Shown: positions 42,898-52,016 of the stretch, in pieces | Layout of the letters: each line of letters begins with the position of its first letter | Numbering within the stretch: position 1 is the first letter of the stretch | NCBI RefSeq assembly: GCF_014652235.1 | Contig: NZ_BMYK01000003.1 | Span: 446,547-510,546, forward strand | DNA: 64,000 nt | From: Pseudorhodoferax aquiterrae | GTDB lineage: Bacteria > Pseudomonadota > Gammaproteobacteria > Burkholderiales > Burkholderiaceae_C | Direction of reading: 5' to 3' | Made by a program: the position numbers and the translations under genes | The notes under the pieces: model-generated | Told to the model about the DNA's origin: nothing | Database searches by the model: none | Seen by the model: only the letters and a program-made list of their open reading frames with translations

Positions 42898-44310
42898 TCA
42901 GGCGCCGCGGTCCCAGCCCCCGCCCAGCGCGCGCACCAGGCCCACGGTGGCCTGGTACTGGGCCGACTTGACCTGCAGCGCCTGGCGCCGGTTGCGCAGC
43001 TCGCTGCGGCGCGCGTCCAGCAGTTCGATCTGGCTCACGAGGCCGTTGCGGTAGCGCGTCTCCGACAGCGCCGACGCGCGTGCCGCCGCCGTCACGGCGC
43101 GGCCCTGGGCCTGCGACTGCTCGTCGAGCAGGCGCAGCGCGGCCAGCTGGTCCTCCACGTCGCGGAACGCGCCCAGCACCTGGGCGCGGTAGCCCGCAGC
43201 CGCCGCGTCCAGCTGCGCGGCCGCGTTCTGCAGGTTGGCCTCGCGGCGGCCGCCGTCGAAGATCGGCAGCGACAGCAAGGCGCCGATGCCCCACGAGCGT
43301 GCCGACCACTTGAACAGGTCACCCAGGTCGGTGGAGGCGAAGCCGCCCGAACCCGTCAGCGCGATGTCGGGGAACCAGGCCGTGCGCGCCACACCCACGC
43401 GGGCCTGGGCGGCCTGCAGGCTCAGCTGCGCGGCCGACACGTCGGGCCGGCGCGCGAGCACCGCGGACGGCACGCCGGCCGGAATGCGCGGCAGCGCACT
43501 GCGCCAATCCTGCGGCGCCAGCTGGAAGCTGGAAGCGGCCTCGCCGATCAGCACGGCCAGCGCATGCTCGAGTTCGGCACGGCGGCGGTCCAGCGCCAGC
43601 GCCTCGGCCTCGTTGGCCGCCACCTCGCTCTGCACGCGCACGAGGTCGAGTTCGGCCACGTCGCCGGCGTCGTAACGGCGCTGCGTCAGGCGCAGCGTGT
43701 CGTCGTAGGCGGCGACGGTCTGGCGCACCAATGCGCGCTCGTCGTCCAGCGCGCGCAGGCTTAGGTAGGTCTGCGCGGTCTCGGCCTGCACCATGAGGCG
43801 CGTGCTTTGCAGCAGCGCGGCACGTGCGTCGGCATCCAGGCCGGCCGCATCGCGGGCCTGGGCCAGGCGACCGAACAGGTCGAGCTCGTAGGAGAAGTTG
43901 GCCTTGGCCGTCAGCACGCTGGCCGGCCGGCTGCCCTGGGCCGTGTCGGCCCCCGCGCCGCGCTGGGCGCCGGCGCCGATGCCGATCTGGGGCGCGCGGT
44001 CGGCCTCGGCGTTGCGCAGCAGCGCACGCGCCTGGGCCAGCCGCGCGGCGGCCTCCTGCACGCTGGTGTTGCGCGCGGCGGCGCGTTCCACCAGGTCGTT
44101 GAGCACCGGGTCGTTGAAGCCCAGCCACCAGGCACCGCGCTCGGCCTGCTCGGCCGGTGCCACGGTGGTGAAGCGTGCGTCGCCCTCCTTGAAGGCGGTG
44201 GGCACGGCGGGCAGCGCATGCTCGGGCGGCGTGGCGGGCAAGGGCCCGCTGGCGCAGCCGGCCAGGATCAGCGCGGCCAGCAGGGGAGTGACGATGGCGT
44301 TCAGTCGCAT
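42898..44310 (-). CDS. RND efflux outer-membrane channel lipoprotein (NodT/OprM family)
   Basis: A 470-residue outer-membrane efflux protein with a lipobox (LAALILAGCASG). Two TolC-like repeats are visible: opening WWLGFNDPVLNDLVERAAAR, LTAKANFSYELDLFGRLAQAR, and the second-half ARRPDVSAAQLSLQAAQARVGVARTAWFPDI-type region (given here by its start ARRPDVSAAQL). It forms the trimeric channel for the pump encoded 11 bases upstream. Last gene of the operon, followed by two hairpins. Confidence 0.93.
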   Translation of the reverse strand: MRLNAIVTPLLAALILAGCASGPLPATPPEHALPAVPTAFKEGDARFTTVAPAEQAERGAWWLGFNDPVLNDLVERAAARNTSVQEAAARLAQARALLRNAEADRAPQIGIGAGAQRGAGADTAQGSRPASVLTAKANFSYELDLFGRLAQARDAAGLDADARAALLQSTRLMVQAETAQTYLSLRALDDERALVRQTVAAYDDTLRLTQRRYDAGDVAELDLVRVQSEVAANEAEALALDRRRAELEHALAVLIGEAASSFQLAPQDWRSALPRIPAGVPSAVLARRPDVSAAQLSLQAAQARVGVARTAWFPDIALTGSGGFASTDLGDLFKWSARSWGIGALLSLPIFDGGRREANLQNAAAQLDAAAAGYRAQVLGAFRDVEDQLAALRLLDEQSQAQGRAVTAAARASALSETRYRNGLVSQIELLDARRSELRNRRQALQVKSAQYQATVGLVRALGGGWDRGA

Positions 44311-44321
44311 GGTTCTTCTCC

Positions 44322-47300
44322 TCATTCGATCGGGTGGCGCGGTGCGGCGGGCACGGCGTGGGCACCGGCGCCACCGCCGTGGCCGGCATGGGGCGCGGGC
44401 AGCGAGGGCGCATGGATCTCGCCGTGCGAGACCAGCGGCCGGTTGCCGGCCAGGCGGCGCATCAGCACGTAGAACACCGGCGTCAGGAACAGGCCGAAGG
44501 CGGTCACGCCGATCATCCCGAAGAACACGGCCACGCCCATGGCGCTGCGCATCTCGGCACCGGCGCCCGAGGCCAGCACCAGGGGCAGCACGCCCATGAC
44601 GAAGGCCAGCGAGGTCATCAGGATGGGGCGCAGCCGCAGCCGGCTGGCCTCGATGGCGGCTTGCACGGGGGTGCGGCCGGCCAGCTCCAGCTCGCGGGCG
44701 AACTCCACGATCAGGATGGCGTTCTTGGCACTGAGGCCGACGAGCACCATGAGCCCGATCTGCGTGAACACGTTGTTGTCGCCGTCCGTGAGCCACACGC
44801 CCGTCATCGCGGCCAGCAGGCCCATGGGCACGATCAGCACGATGGCGGCCGGCAGGGTCAGGCTCTCGTACTGCGCAGCCAGCACCAGGAACACCAGCAG
44901 GATGGCGATCGGGAAGATGAACAGCGCGGAATTGCCGGCCAGGATCTCCTGGTAGGTCAGCTCGGTCCATTCGAAGCCCACGCCGGGCGGCAGCGTCTCC
45001 TTGGCGATGCGCTCGATCGCGTCCTGCGCCTGGCCCGAGGAATAGCCGGCCGCGGCCGCGCCGTTGATGTCGGCCGACAGGAAGCCGTTGTAGCGCATCG
45101 CGCGCTCCGGGCCGGCGCCCTGCTGCACCTTCATGAGCGCCGACAGCGGCACCATCTCGCCCGTGGCCGAGCGCACCTTCAAGAGGCCGATGTCCTCGGC
45201 ACGCGCCCGGTAGGCCGCGTCGGCCTGCACGCGCACCGTGTAGGTGCGGCCGAACTTGTTGAAGTCGTTCACGTACAGCGAACCCAGGTAGACCTGCATG
45301 GTCTCGAACACGTCGGTCACGCGCACGCCGAGCTGGCGCGCCTTGGTGCGGTCGATGTCGGCGTACAGCTGCGGCACGTTGACCTGCCAGCTCGTGAACA
45401 TGCCTTGCAGCTCGGGCGTCTGGTAGGCCTTGGCCATGAAGGCTTTGACCGCCTTGTCCATCTCGGCGTAGCCGAGCGCGCCGCGGTCCTGCAGCTGCAG
45501 CTTGAAGCCGCCCGTGGTTCCGAGGCCCGACACCGGCGGCGGCGGGAACATCACGATGAAGGCGTCCTGGATCTGCGAGAACTCCGCGTTGAGCTGCTGC
45601 GCCACGGCACCGCCGCTCTGGTCGGCGTTCTTGCGCTGGTCGAAGGGCTTGAGCATGGCGAACGCGATGCCCGCGTTCGAGCTGTTCGTGAAGCCGTTGA
45701 TCGACAGGCCAGGGAAGGCCAGCGAGCCCTCGATGTTGGGGTTCTTCTTCATGATGTCGCCCATGCGGCGGATCACGGCGTCGGTGCGGTCCAGCGTGGC
45801 GCCGTCGGGCAGCTGCGCGAAGCCGATCAGGTACTGTTTGTCCTGCATGGGCACGAAGCCCGAGGGCACGGCCTTGAACAGGCCGAAGGTCAGCCCGACC
45901 AGCACCAGGTAGACCAGCATCATGAGGCTCTTGCGCTTGAGCACGCCGCCGACACCGCCGCTGTAGGCGTCGCTGCCGCGCTGGAACACGCGGTTGAAGC
46001 CGCGGAACAGCCAGCCGAACGCCTTGTCCATGCCGCGCGTGAGCGCGTCCTTGGGGGCGTCATGGCCGCGCAGCAGCATGGCCGCCAGTGCCGGCGACAG
46101 CGTCAGCGAGTTGACGGCCGAGATCACGGTGGAGATCGCGATCGTCACGGCGAACTGCTTGTAGAACTGGCCCGTGAGACCGCTCATGAAGGCCAGCGGC
46201 ACGAACACCGCCACCAGCACCAGCGCAATCGCGATGATGGGGCCGGACACTTCGCGCATGGCCTGGTAGGTGGCCTCGCGCGGCGACAGGCCGGCCTCGA
46301 TGTTGCGTTCCACGTTCTCCACGACCACGATGGCGTCGTCCACCACGATGCCGATGGCCAGCACCAGGCCGAACAGCGACAGCGCATTGATCGAGAAGCC
46401 CAGCAGGTGCAGCACCGCGAAGGTGCCGACCACCGACACCGGCACGGCCAGCAGCGGAATGATGGACGCGCGCCAGGTCTGCAGGAACAGGATCACGACC
46501 AGCACCACGAGCAGCACGGCCTCCAGCAGCGTGTGCACCACCGATTCGATGGAGGCGCGCACGAACTGCGTGGGGTCGTAGGCGATGCGGTACTCCACGC
46601 CCTCGGGCATGGACTTGGCCAGCTCGTCCATGGTCTTGCGCACGGCGGCCGAGATCTGCAGCGCGTTGGAGCCGGGGGACTGGAACACGCCCGTGCCCAC
46701 GGCCTGGTCGTTGTCCAGCAGCGAGCGCAGCGCGTAGTCGGCCGCGCCGAGCTCGATGCGGGCGATGTCGCGCAGGCGCACGACGGCGCCGTCGCTGCCG
46801 GTCTTGACGATGATGTCGCCGAACTCCTCTTCGGTCTGCAGCCGGCCCTGGGCGTTCACCGAGAGCTGCACGTCCACGCCCGCCAGGCCCGGCGAGGCGC
46901 CCACCACGCCGGCCGCGGCCTGCACGTTCTGGCCGCGGATGGCCTCCACCACGTCGCTGGCCGACAGGCCGCGCTGGGCCACCTTCTGCGGATCCAGCCA
47001 GACGCGCATGGCGTACTCGCCGCCGCCCCAGGTCTGCACCTGGCCCACGCCCTCGATGCGGGCGAGCCGGTCCTTGACGTTGAGCAGCACGTAGTTGCGC
47101 AGGTAGTTCGCGTCGTAGCGGCCGTTGGGCGAGACCAGGTGCACCACCATGGTCAGGTCCGGCGAGCTCTTGACCGTGGTGATGCCCTGGCGGCGCACCT
47201 CCTCGGGCAGCCGCGCCTCGGCCTGGGCCACGCGGTTCTGCACCAGCTGCTGGGCCTTGTCGGGGTCGGTGCCCAGGCGGAAGGTGACGGTCAGCGTCAT

Positions 47301-47567
47301 CAGGCCGTCGGTGGTGGCCTGGCTGCTCATGTAGAGCATGCCTTCGACGCCGTTGATCTGCTCCTCGATCGGCGTGGCCACGGTCTCGGCGATCACGGTG
47401 GGGCTGGCACCCGGGTAGCGCGCGTTCACCACGATCTGCGGCGGCACGACCTCGGGGTATTCGGAGATCGGCAGCACGCGCATGGCGATGAGGCCGGACA
47501 GGAAGATCAGCACCGACAGCACGCCCGCAAAGATCGGGCGGTCGATGAAGAATTTGGACAGGTTCAT
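44322..47567 (-). CDS. RND multidrug efflux pump, inner-membrane subunit (HAE1 type)
   Basis: A 1081-residue proton-driven exporter of the AcrB/MexF type, normal length plus a histidine- and glycine-rich tail. Marks are the start MNLSKFFIDRPIFAGVLSVL, the proton-relay aspartates in GIVVDDAIVVVENVERN, the matching lysine in GLSAKNAILIVEFA, and periplasmic porter motifs such as YPGASPTVIAETVATPIEEQ. The close likeness to MexF/EefB and two nearby LysR genes recall MexEF-OprN, which is controlled by the LysR protein MexT. ATG 47567 is preferred over one seven codons upstream. Substrates cannot be predicted from sequence. Confidence 0.94.
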   Translation of the reverse strand: MNLSKFFIDRPIFAGVLSVLIFLSGLIAMRVLPISEYPEVVPPQIVVNARYPGASPTVIAETVATPIEEQINGVEGMLYMSSQATTDGLMTLTVTFRLGTDPDKAQQLVQNRVAQAEARLPEEVRRQGITTVKSSPDLTMVVHLVSPNGRYDANYLRNYVLLNVKDRLARIEGVGQVQTWGGGEYAMRVWLDPQKVAQRGLSASDVVEAIRGQNVQAAAGVVGASPGLAGVDVQLSVNAQGRLQTEEEFGDIIVKTGSDGAVVRLRDIARIELGAADYALRSLLDNDQAVGTGVFQSPGSNALQISAAVRKTMDELAKSMPEGVEYRIAYDPTQFVRASIESVVHTLLEAVLLVVLVVILFLQTWRASIIPLLAVPVSVVGTFAVLHLLGFSINALSLFGLVLAIGIVVDDAIVVVENVERNIEAGLSPREATYQAMREVSGPIIAIALVLVAVFVPLAFMSGLTGQFYKQFAVTIAISTVISAVNSLTLSPALAAMLLRGHDAPKDALTRGMDKAFGWLFRGFNRVFQRGSDAYSGGVGGVLKRKSLMMLVYLVLVGLTFGLFKAVPSGFVPMQDKQYLIGFAQLPDGATLDRTDAVIRRMGDIMKKNPNIEGSLAFPGLSINGFTNSSNAGIAFAMLKPFDQRKNADQSGGAVAQQLNAEFSQIQDAFIVMFPPPPVSGLGTTGGFKLQLQDRGALGYAEMDKAVKAFMAKAYQTPELQGMFTSWQVNVPQLYADIDRTKARQLGVRVTDVFETMQVYLGSLYVNDFNKFGRTYTVRVQADAAYRARAEDIGLLKVRSATGEMVPLSALMKVQQGAGPERAMRYNGFLSADINGAAAAGYSSGQAQDAIERIAKETLPPGVGFEWTELTYQEILAGNSALFIFPIAILLVFLVLAAQYESLTLPAAIVLIVPMGLLAAMTGVWLTDGDNNVFTQIGLMVLVGLSAKNAILIVEFARELELAGRTPVQAAIEASRLRLRPILMTSLAFVMGVLPLVLASGAGAEMRSAMGVAVFFGMIGVTAFGLFLTPVFYVLMRRLAGNRPLVSHGEIHAPSLPAPHAGHGGGAGAHAVPAAPRHPIE

Positions 47568-47642
47568 GGCGGAGTTCCCCCCTGCCACCGGCGCGCAGGG
47601 CGCCGGCTGGCATGGTTGTTCTGGAATGGGCTGGGTGCTAGA

Positions 47643-48878
47643 TCAGGACTTGGGGGCCGCTGCGCTGTCGGCCTTGGCCTGCTGGGTGGCGGCGTCCATG
47701 GCCACCTCCTGCGGTGCGACCAGCATGCCCGGCCGCACGCGCTGCAGGCCGTTGACGACCACGCGTTCGCCCGGGTTCAGGCCCGAGGTCACGATGCGCA
47801 GGCCGCCGGTGTGGGCACCCAGCGTGACGGCCCGCCACTGCGCCTTGTTCTCGGCGTCGACCACGATCACGAACTTCTTGTCCTGGTCGGTGCCGACCGC
47901 GCGCTCGCTGACCAGCAGCGCGGCATTGCTCTTGGGCTGGCCCAGGCGCAGGCGGGCGAACTGCCCCGGGATCAGGCTGCCGTCCTTGTTGTCGAACTGG
48001 GCCCGCACGCGCACCGTGCCGCTGCGCACGTCGACCTGGTTGTCGATCCACTGCAGCCGGCCTTGCAGGGGGGTGTCCTCCTGCGCCGTCGTGCCCATCT
48101 GCACCGGGATGCGGTCCAGCTGGTTGCGGTTGGCGCCGGCGACGATCTGCTCGTCGGCATCGAAGCTCGCGTAGATCGGGCTGACCGAGACCAGCGTGGT
48201 CAGCACCGGCGCGCCGGGGCCGGCCGACACCAGGTTGCCGACCGTGATCTCGACCTTGCCGACGCGGCCGGCGACCGGCGCGCGCACCTGGGTCCACGAC
48301 AGGTTCAGCTTCGCCGACTGCAGCGCGGCCTGGGCCGCACGCAGGTTGGCCTCGGCCTCGCGCAGCGCGTTGGCGCGCTCGTCGTGCTCGCGCTGGGCGA
48401 TGGCGCGTTCGTCCAGCAGGCGCGTGGCGCGGTCGAGTTCGCTTCGGGTGAAGGACTGGCGGGCCTGTGCGGCGACCACCTGGGCCTCGGCCCGCTCGAC
48501 CTCGGCCGCGTAGGGTGCGGGGTCGATGGTCACGAGCAGATCGCCCTTGCCGACCAGCGCGCCTTCGCGGAAGTGCACCGACTGCACGGTGCCGGCGACG
48601 CGCGAGCGCAGGTCCACGCGGTCCACGGCCTCCAGGCGGCCGGAGAACTCGTTCCAGGTCGCCACCTCGCGCTCGGCGACGGTCGCCACCGTGACCGGCG
48701 TGGCCTGGGGTGCGGCCGGCAGCGCGTCGGCATGCACCTGGGGCGACTGCAGCATGAAGCCCACGCCGGCGACGGCCATGGCCAGCACCAGCGCGGTGCC
48801 CACGGCGAGCAGGCGGTTGCGCCGCGGGCGGCGCGTGGAATACGGATCGGCGAACGGATCGTTGGTCGGATCGGACAT
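47643..48878 (-). CDS. RND efflux periplasmic adaptor (membrane fusion protein)
   Basis: A 411-residue adaptor of the AcrA/MexE type. A single N-terminal helix (LLAVGTALVLAMAVAGVGFM) without a lipobox anchors it in the inner membrane. The lipoyl half-motifs are VAGTVQSVHFREGALVGKGD and RAPVAGRVGKVEITVGNLVS, with an alpha hairpin between them. ATG 48878 follows a GAGGGAG ribosome site. The gap of 75 bases to the pump gene has no terminator. Preceding leader has a T7 run and a possible attenuator hairpin. Confidence 0.93.
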   Translation of the reverse strand: MSDPTNDPFADPYSTRRPRRNRLLAVGTALVLAMAVAGVGFMLQSPQVHADALPAAPQATPVTVATVAEREVATWNEFSGRLEAVDRVDLRSRVAGTVQSVHFREGALVGKGDLLVTIDPAPYAAEVERAEAQVVAAQARQSFTRSELDRATRLLDERAIAQREHDERANALREAEANLRAAQAALQSAKLNLSWTQVRAPVAGRVGKVEITVGNLVSAGPGAPVLTTLVSVSPIYASFDADEQIVAGANRNQLDRIPVQMGTTAQEDTPLQGRLQWIDNQVDVRSGTVRVRAQFDNKDGSLIPGQFARLRLGQPKSNAALLVSERAVGTDQDKKFVIVVDAENKAQWRAVTLGAHTGGLRIVTSGLNPGERVVVNGLQRVRPGMLVAPQEVAMDAATQQAKADSAAAPKS

Positions 48879-48910
48879 GGTGACTCCCTCGAACAAAAAA
48901 ACGAGAAAAC

Positions 48911-48947
48911 AAAAGCCCCCCGGCTGTTCTGGGGCAGCCGGCTCAGG
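48911..48947 (-). terminator. Possible attenuator hairpin in the efflux operon leader
   Basis: Minus strand CCGGCTG-N8-CAGCCGG, then GGGGC and TTTTGTTTT. It lies 33-70 bases before the adaptor start and downstream of a stronger terminator. A promoter between the two would make it an attenuator; otherwise it is a second, backup terminator. Confidence 0.4.
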
Positions 48948-48953
48948 CGGATC

Positions 48954-48983
48954 GGAAAACAAGCCCCAGCCCGCGGCTGGGGC
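48954..48983 (-). terminator. Intrinsic terminator after the hydrolase-like gene
   Basis: GCCCCAGCC-GCG-GGCTGGGGC, a nine-pair perfect stem, followed by TTGTTTTCC on the minus strand, seven bases after the stop of the hydrolase-like gene. This separates that gene from the efflux operon. Confidence 0.8.
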
Positions 48984-48989
48984 GCAACG

Positions 48990-49862
48990 CTATTCGGCGC
49001 TCTTCTTCGCGGGCAGGTGGGCCGCGAAGAAGCTCTGCAGACGCGGCCGCACCACGGCGGCGCACGCGCACTCCATGGGCTCACTGGCCAGCAAGGTGTT
49101 GGGCCAGCCCGTGGCCGGGGTCAGCATCTCGAACTCCACGGCCACGCCGGCGGCGCGCAGCTTCTCGGCATAGGCCCGGGCTTCGTCGCGCATCGGGTCG
49201 TCGCTGGAGGTCAGCACCAGCGTGGGCGCGATGCCGGCCAGCCGCAGGGAGCCGCCCGGCACGGCATAGGGATGGGTGGCGTCCTGCGGGCAGCGCAGGT
49301 AGTTGCGCCAGCCTTCGGCCCACTTCCCCTGCGTCTCGGTGCAGTTGAATTCGCGCACCGAGGCCATGCCCGTGCACGGGTCCAGCATGGGCGAGACCAG
49401 CACCTGGCCGGCCAGCGCCGGGTGGGCGCGGTCGCGTGCGATCAGCGCGGTGGCCGCGGCCAGGTTGCCGCCGGCTTCCTCGCCGGCCAGGAACACGGGG
49501 GCGCCGGTGCCGGCCAGCTTGCTGCGCTGCTTGAAGGCCCACTCGAGCACGCCGTAGCCCACGTCCAGCGCCTGCGGGAACGGGTGGGCCGGCGCCAGCG
49601 GGTAGGCGATGGAGACGACGACGGCGCCGGCCTCGGCCAGCATGCTGGCCAGCTTGACGCCGCAGTCCAGGCCACCGGCCGTGAAGGCGCCGCCGTGGTA
49701 GTGCACCACGAGCGGGGCCACCTGGCCACGCTTCTTGTCGCCGTAGATCCGGGTCGGCACGGGCGCCAGGCCCTTGAGCTCGACCACGGTCTCGCGCCAG
49801 CTCGCAAAGCCGTTGCCCTGCGGGGCAGCGGTGGTCGACAAGGTGGCGGTGGCGGCGGACAT
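48990..49862 (-). CDS. HSL-type alpha/beta-hydrolase-fold protein lacking the catalytic serine
   Basis: A 290-residue protein with the hormone-sensitive-lipase fold. The oxyanion motif is present (VVHYHGGAFTAGG), and so is the strand before the nucleophile, but the elbow reads LAGEEAGGNLAA where the family has GDSAGG: residue 129 is Glu, not Ser. The acid is kept (TSSDDPMRDEA), while the usual HGF-type histidine region reads TPATGWPNTLL, without histidine. So two of the three catalytic residues are gone while the rest of the fold is intact; a non-enzymatic binding or sensing role is possible. It is between the efflux operon and two LysR genes, divergent from them. Confidence 0.85.
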   Translation of the reverse strand: MSAATATLSTTAAPQGNGFASWRETVVELKGLAPVPTRIYGDKKRGQVAPLVVHYHGGAFTAGGLDCGVKLASMLAEAGAVVVSIAYPLAPAHPFPQALDVGYGVLEWAFKQRSKLAGTGAPVFLAGEEAGGNLAAATALIARDRAHPALAGQVLVSPMLDPCTGMASVREFNCTETQGKWAEGWRNYLRCPQDATHPYAVPGGSLRLAGIAPTLVLTSSDDPMRDEARAYAEKLRAAGVAVEFEMLTPATGWPNTLLASEPMECACAAVVRPRLQSFFAAHLPAKKSAE

Positions 49863-50072
49863 GGCAGGCTCCTGGAACAGCGTGGAGAGAGAACTGACGT
49901 TGACGATGCTGGTTAATGTAGAGCCGTCGCCGTGTCGGATAAATGCGCAACACACCGCTTCACTGTTTCCGAGGCGCCAACAATGTCCCGAGAATGACAG
50001 GGGACAGGGCCGCAGAACCTTTCAGACCTACGGGTATCTACTGAACCCCAACTAGAAGCAAGAAGGAAGCCA

Positions 50073-50987
50073 ATGGACCAGATCCAGGCGATGCGAACGT
50101 TCACGCGCGTCGTGGAAGCAGGCAGTTTCACCAAGGCGGCAGAGTCGCTGGATGTGCCCAAGGGCACGGTCACCAAGCAGATCCAGGCCTTGGAGACGCG
50201 GCTGCGCGTGCGGCTGCTGAACCGCACGACGCGCCGCGTGACGGTCACGCCCGACGGCGCGGCCTACTACGAACGCACGCTGCGGCTGCTCTCGGACCTG
50301 GACGACATCGAGGCCAGCATGAGCAATGCCCAGGCCCGGCCCAGCGGCCGGCTGCGCGTGGACATCGGCGCCTCGGTGGCGCGGCTGCTCGTGATCCCCG
50401 CGCTGCAGGGCTTCTTCGAGCGCTACCCCGACATCCAACTCGACCTGGGCGTGAGCGACCGGCCGGTGGACCTGATCGCCGACAACGTGGACTGCGTGAT
50501 CCGCGGCGGCGAGCTGACCGAGCAGTCGCTGGTGGCGCGGCGCATCGGCAACATCGACTTCGTGACCGTGGCCTCGCCGGCCTACCTGGCGCGCCACGGC
50601 ACGCCCGCGCATCCGACCGAACTGGAGGCGAACCACACCATGGTCAGCTTCTTCTCCTCGCGCACGGGCCGCCAGTACAACCACTACTTCGAGTGCAACG
50701 GCGAGAGCCATGAGATCACGGGCCGCTACCAGTTGGCCGTGAACGAGAGCAATGCGTTGTCGGAGGCCGCGCTGGCCGGCCTGGGCATCGTGGCGCTGAC
50801 GCGCTTCGACGTGAAGCCGCACCTGGAAAGCGGCGCACTGCTGCAGATCCTGCCGGAGTGGAAGCGCCGCACCCTGCCCTTCTACGTGGTCTACCCGCCC
50901 AACCGCCACCTCTCGGCCAAGGTGCGCGCCTTCGTCGACTGGGCGGCCGAGCTGTTCGCCAAAAACCCTTACATGCAGGTCCGCTGA
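50073..50987 (+). CDS. LysR-family regulator A beside the RND pump
   Basis: A 304-residue LysR regulator (DNA-binding part SFTKAAESLDVPKGTVTKQI, about residues 18-37; effector part with SDRPVDLIADNVDCVIRGGE). It is divergent from the hydrolase-like gene across a 210-base gap and is followed by a near copy of itself. AAGGAAG gives a ribosome site. By place and by comparison with MexT/MexEF-OprN it may control the efflux operon, the hydrolase-like gene, or both. Confidence 0.88.
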   Translation: MDQIQAMRTFTRVVEAGSFTKAAESLDVPKGTVTKQIQALETRLRVRLLNRTTRRVTVTPDGAAYYERTLRLLSDLDDIEASMSNAQARPSGRLRVDIGASVARLLVIPALQGFFERYPDIQLDLGVSDRPVDLIADNVDCVIRGGELTEQSLVARRIGNIDFVTVASPAYLARHGTPAHPTELEANHTMVSFFSSRTGRQYNHYFECNGESHEITGRYQLAVNESNALSEAALAGLGIVALTRFDVKPHLESGALLQILPEWKRRTLPFYVVYPPNRHLSAKVRAFVDWAAELFAKNPYMQVR

Positions 50988-51012
50988 CAGGAGCGCGCGT
51001 TCCCGCTACAGT
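50984..51012 (+). promoter_or_regulatory. Sigma70-like promoter of the second LysR gene
   Basis: CTGACA, 17 bases, TACAGT. The -35 overlaps the TGA stop of LysR A. The predicted start point is about 42 bases before the ATG of LysR B. So the second paralogue has its own promoter and is not simply the second gene of an operon. Confidence 0.55.
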
Positions 51013-51060
51013 CGCGCCCCCACCGCACCCGCGGGCACCCCAACAGCACAGGAAAGACGA

Positions 51061-51975
51061 ATGGACCAGATCCAGTCCATGCGCATGTTCACGCGCGTCG
51101 TCGAGGCTGGCAGCTTCACCAAGGCGGCCGAGTCGCTCGACATTCCCAAGGGCACCGTCACCAAGCAGATCCAATACCTGGAGGCGCGGCTGCGCGTCAA
51201 GCTGCTCAACCGCACCACGCGCCGCGTGACCGTCACGCCGGACGGCGCGGCCTACTACGAGCGCACCGTGCGCCTGTTGTCGGACTTCGACGACATCGAG
51301 GCCAGCATGAGCAACGCCCAATCCCGCCCGAGCGGACGGCTGCGCGTGGACATCGGCGCCTCGGTCGCGCGGCTGCTCGTGATCCCGCAGCTGCACAGCT
51401 TCTTCGAGCGCTTTCCCGACATCCAGCTGGACCTCGGGGTCAGCGACCGGCCGGTGGACCTGATCGCCGACAACGTGGACTGCGTGATCCGCGGCGGCGA
51501 GCTGACCGAGCAGTCGCTGGTGGCACGGCGCATCGGCGGCGTCGAACTCATCACCGTGGCGACGCCGGACTACCTGGCCCGGCACGGCACGCCGGCCCAT
51601 CCGAACGAGCTGGAAAAGGGACACCGGCTCATCAACTACTTCTCCTCGCGCACCGGGCGGCAGTTTCCGCACCTGTTCCAGCAGGGCGACGAGCACCTGG
51701 AGATCCTGGGTGCCTACCAGCTCGCGGTCAACGAAAGCAATGCGCTGACCACGGCCGTGCTGGCCGGCCTGGGCATCACGCAGGTGGCGCGCTTCGGCCT
51801 GCAGCACCATCTGGACAGCGGCGCGCTGGTGCGCGTGCTGCCCGACTGGGGCCACCCGCCCATCCCGCTGCACGTGGTCTACCCGCCCAACCGCCACCTG
51901 TCGGCCAAGGTGCGCGCCTTCGTGGACTGGGCGACCGAGTTGTTCGCCAAGACGCCCTACCTCCAGGCGCGCTGA
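51061..51975 (+). CDS. LysR-family regulator B beside the RND pump, tandem paralogue
   Basis: A 304-residue LysR protein of exactly the same length as regulator A and, by eye, about three quarters identical. The DNA-recognition helix is nearly the same (SFTKAAESLDIPKGTVTKQI), while the effector pocket differs more (for example NHTMVSFFSSRTGRQYNHYF against GHRLINYFSSRTGRQFPHLF). That pattern suggests similar DNA sites but different ligands. It has its own promoter. Confidence 0.88.
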   Translation: MDQIQSMRMFTRVVEAGSFTKAAESLDIPKGTVTKQIQYLEARLRVKLLNRTTRRVTVTPDGAAYYERTVRLLSDFDDIEASMSNAQSRPSGRLRVDIGASVARLLVIPQLHSFFERFPDIQLDLGVSDRPVDLIADNVDCVIRGGELTEQSLVARRIGGVELITVATPDYLARHGTPAHPNELEKGHRLINYFSSRTGRQFPHLFQQGDEHLEILGAYQLAVNESNALTTAVLAGLGITQVARFGLQHHLDSGALVRVLPDWGHPPIPLHVVYPPNRHLSAKVRAFVDWATELFAKTPYLQAR

Positions 51976-51980
51976 GGGTC

Positions 51981-52016
51981 CTGGACAAAACGTCTACATC
52001 TGGACAAAATATCCAG
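51981..52016 (+). promoter_or_regulatory. Direct-repeat operator/promoter abutting the DauR-type gene
   Basis: CTGGACAAAA occurs at 51981-51990 and again at 52000-52009, 19 bases apart. TGGACA-17-CAAAAT makes a passable sigma70 promoter from these same bases and would start RNA at about the ATG at 52017, a leaderless message. The second copy is also half of a CTGGA-N7-TCCAG dyad ending at the base before the ATG. Autoregulation is likely. Confidence 0.55.

Noticed and set aside
44334-49916. A very long open frame (over 1800 codons) on the plus strand opposite the efflux operon
   Set aside because: It is a mirror of strong third-position GC bias. Its translation is rich in His, Arg and Gln with no domain, while the opposite strand has full, recognisable efflux proteins.
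50073-51975. Tandem LysR genes as an assembly duplication
   Set aside because: Clear sequence divergence and a different upstream region with its own promoter.
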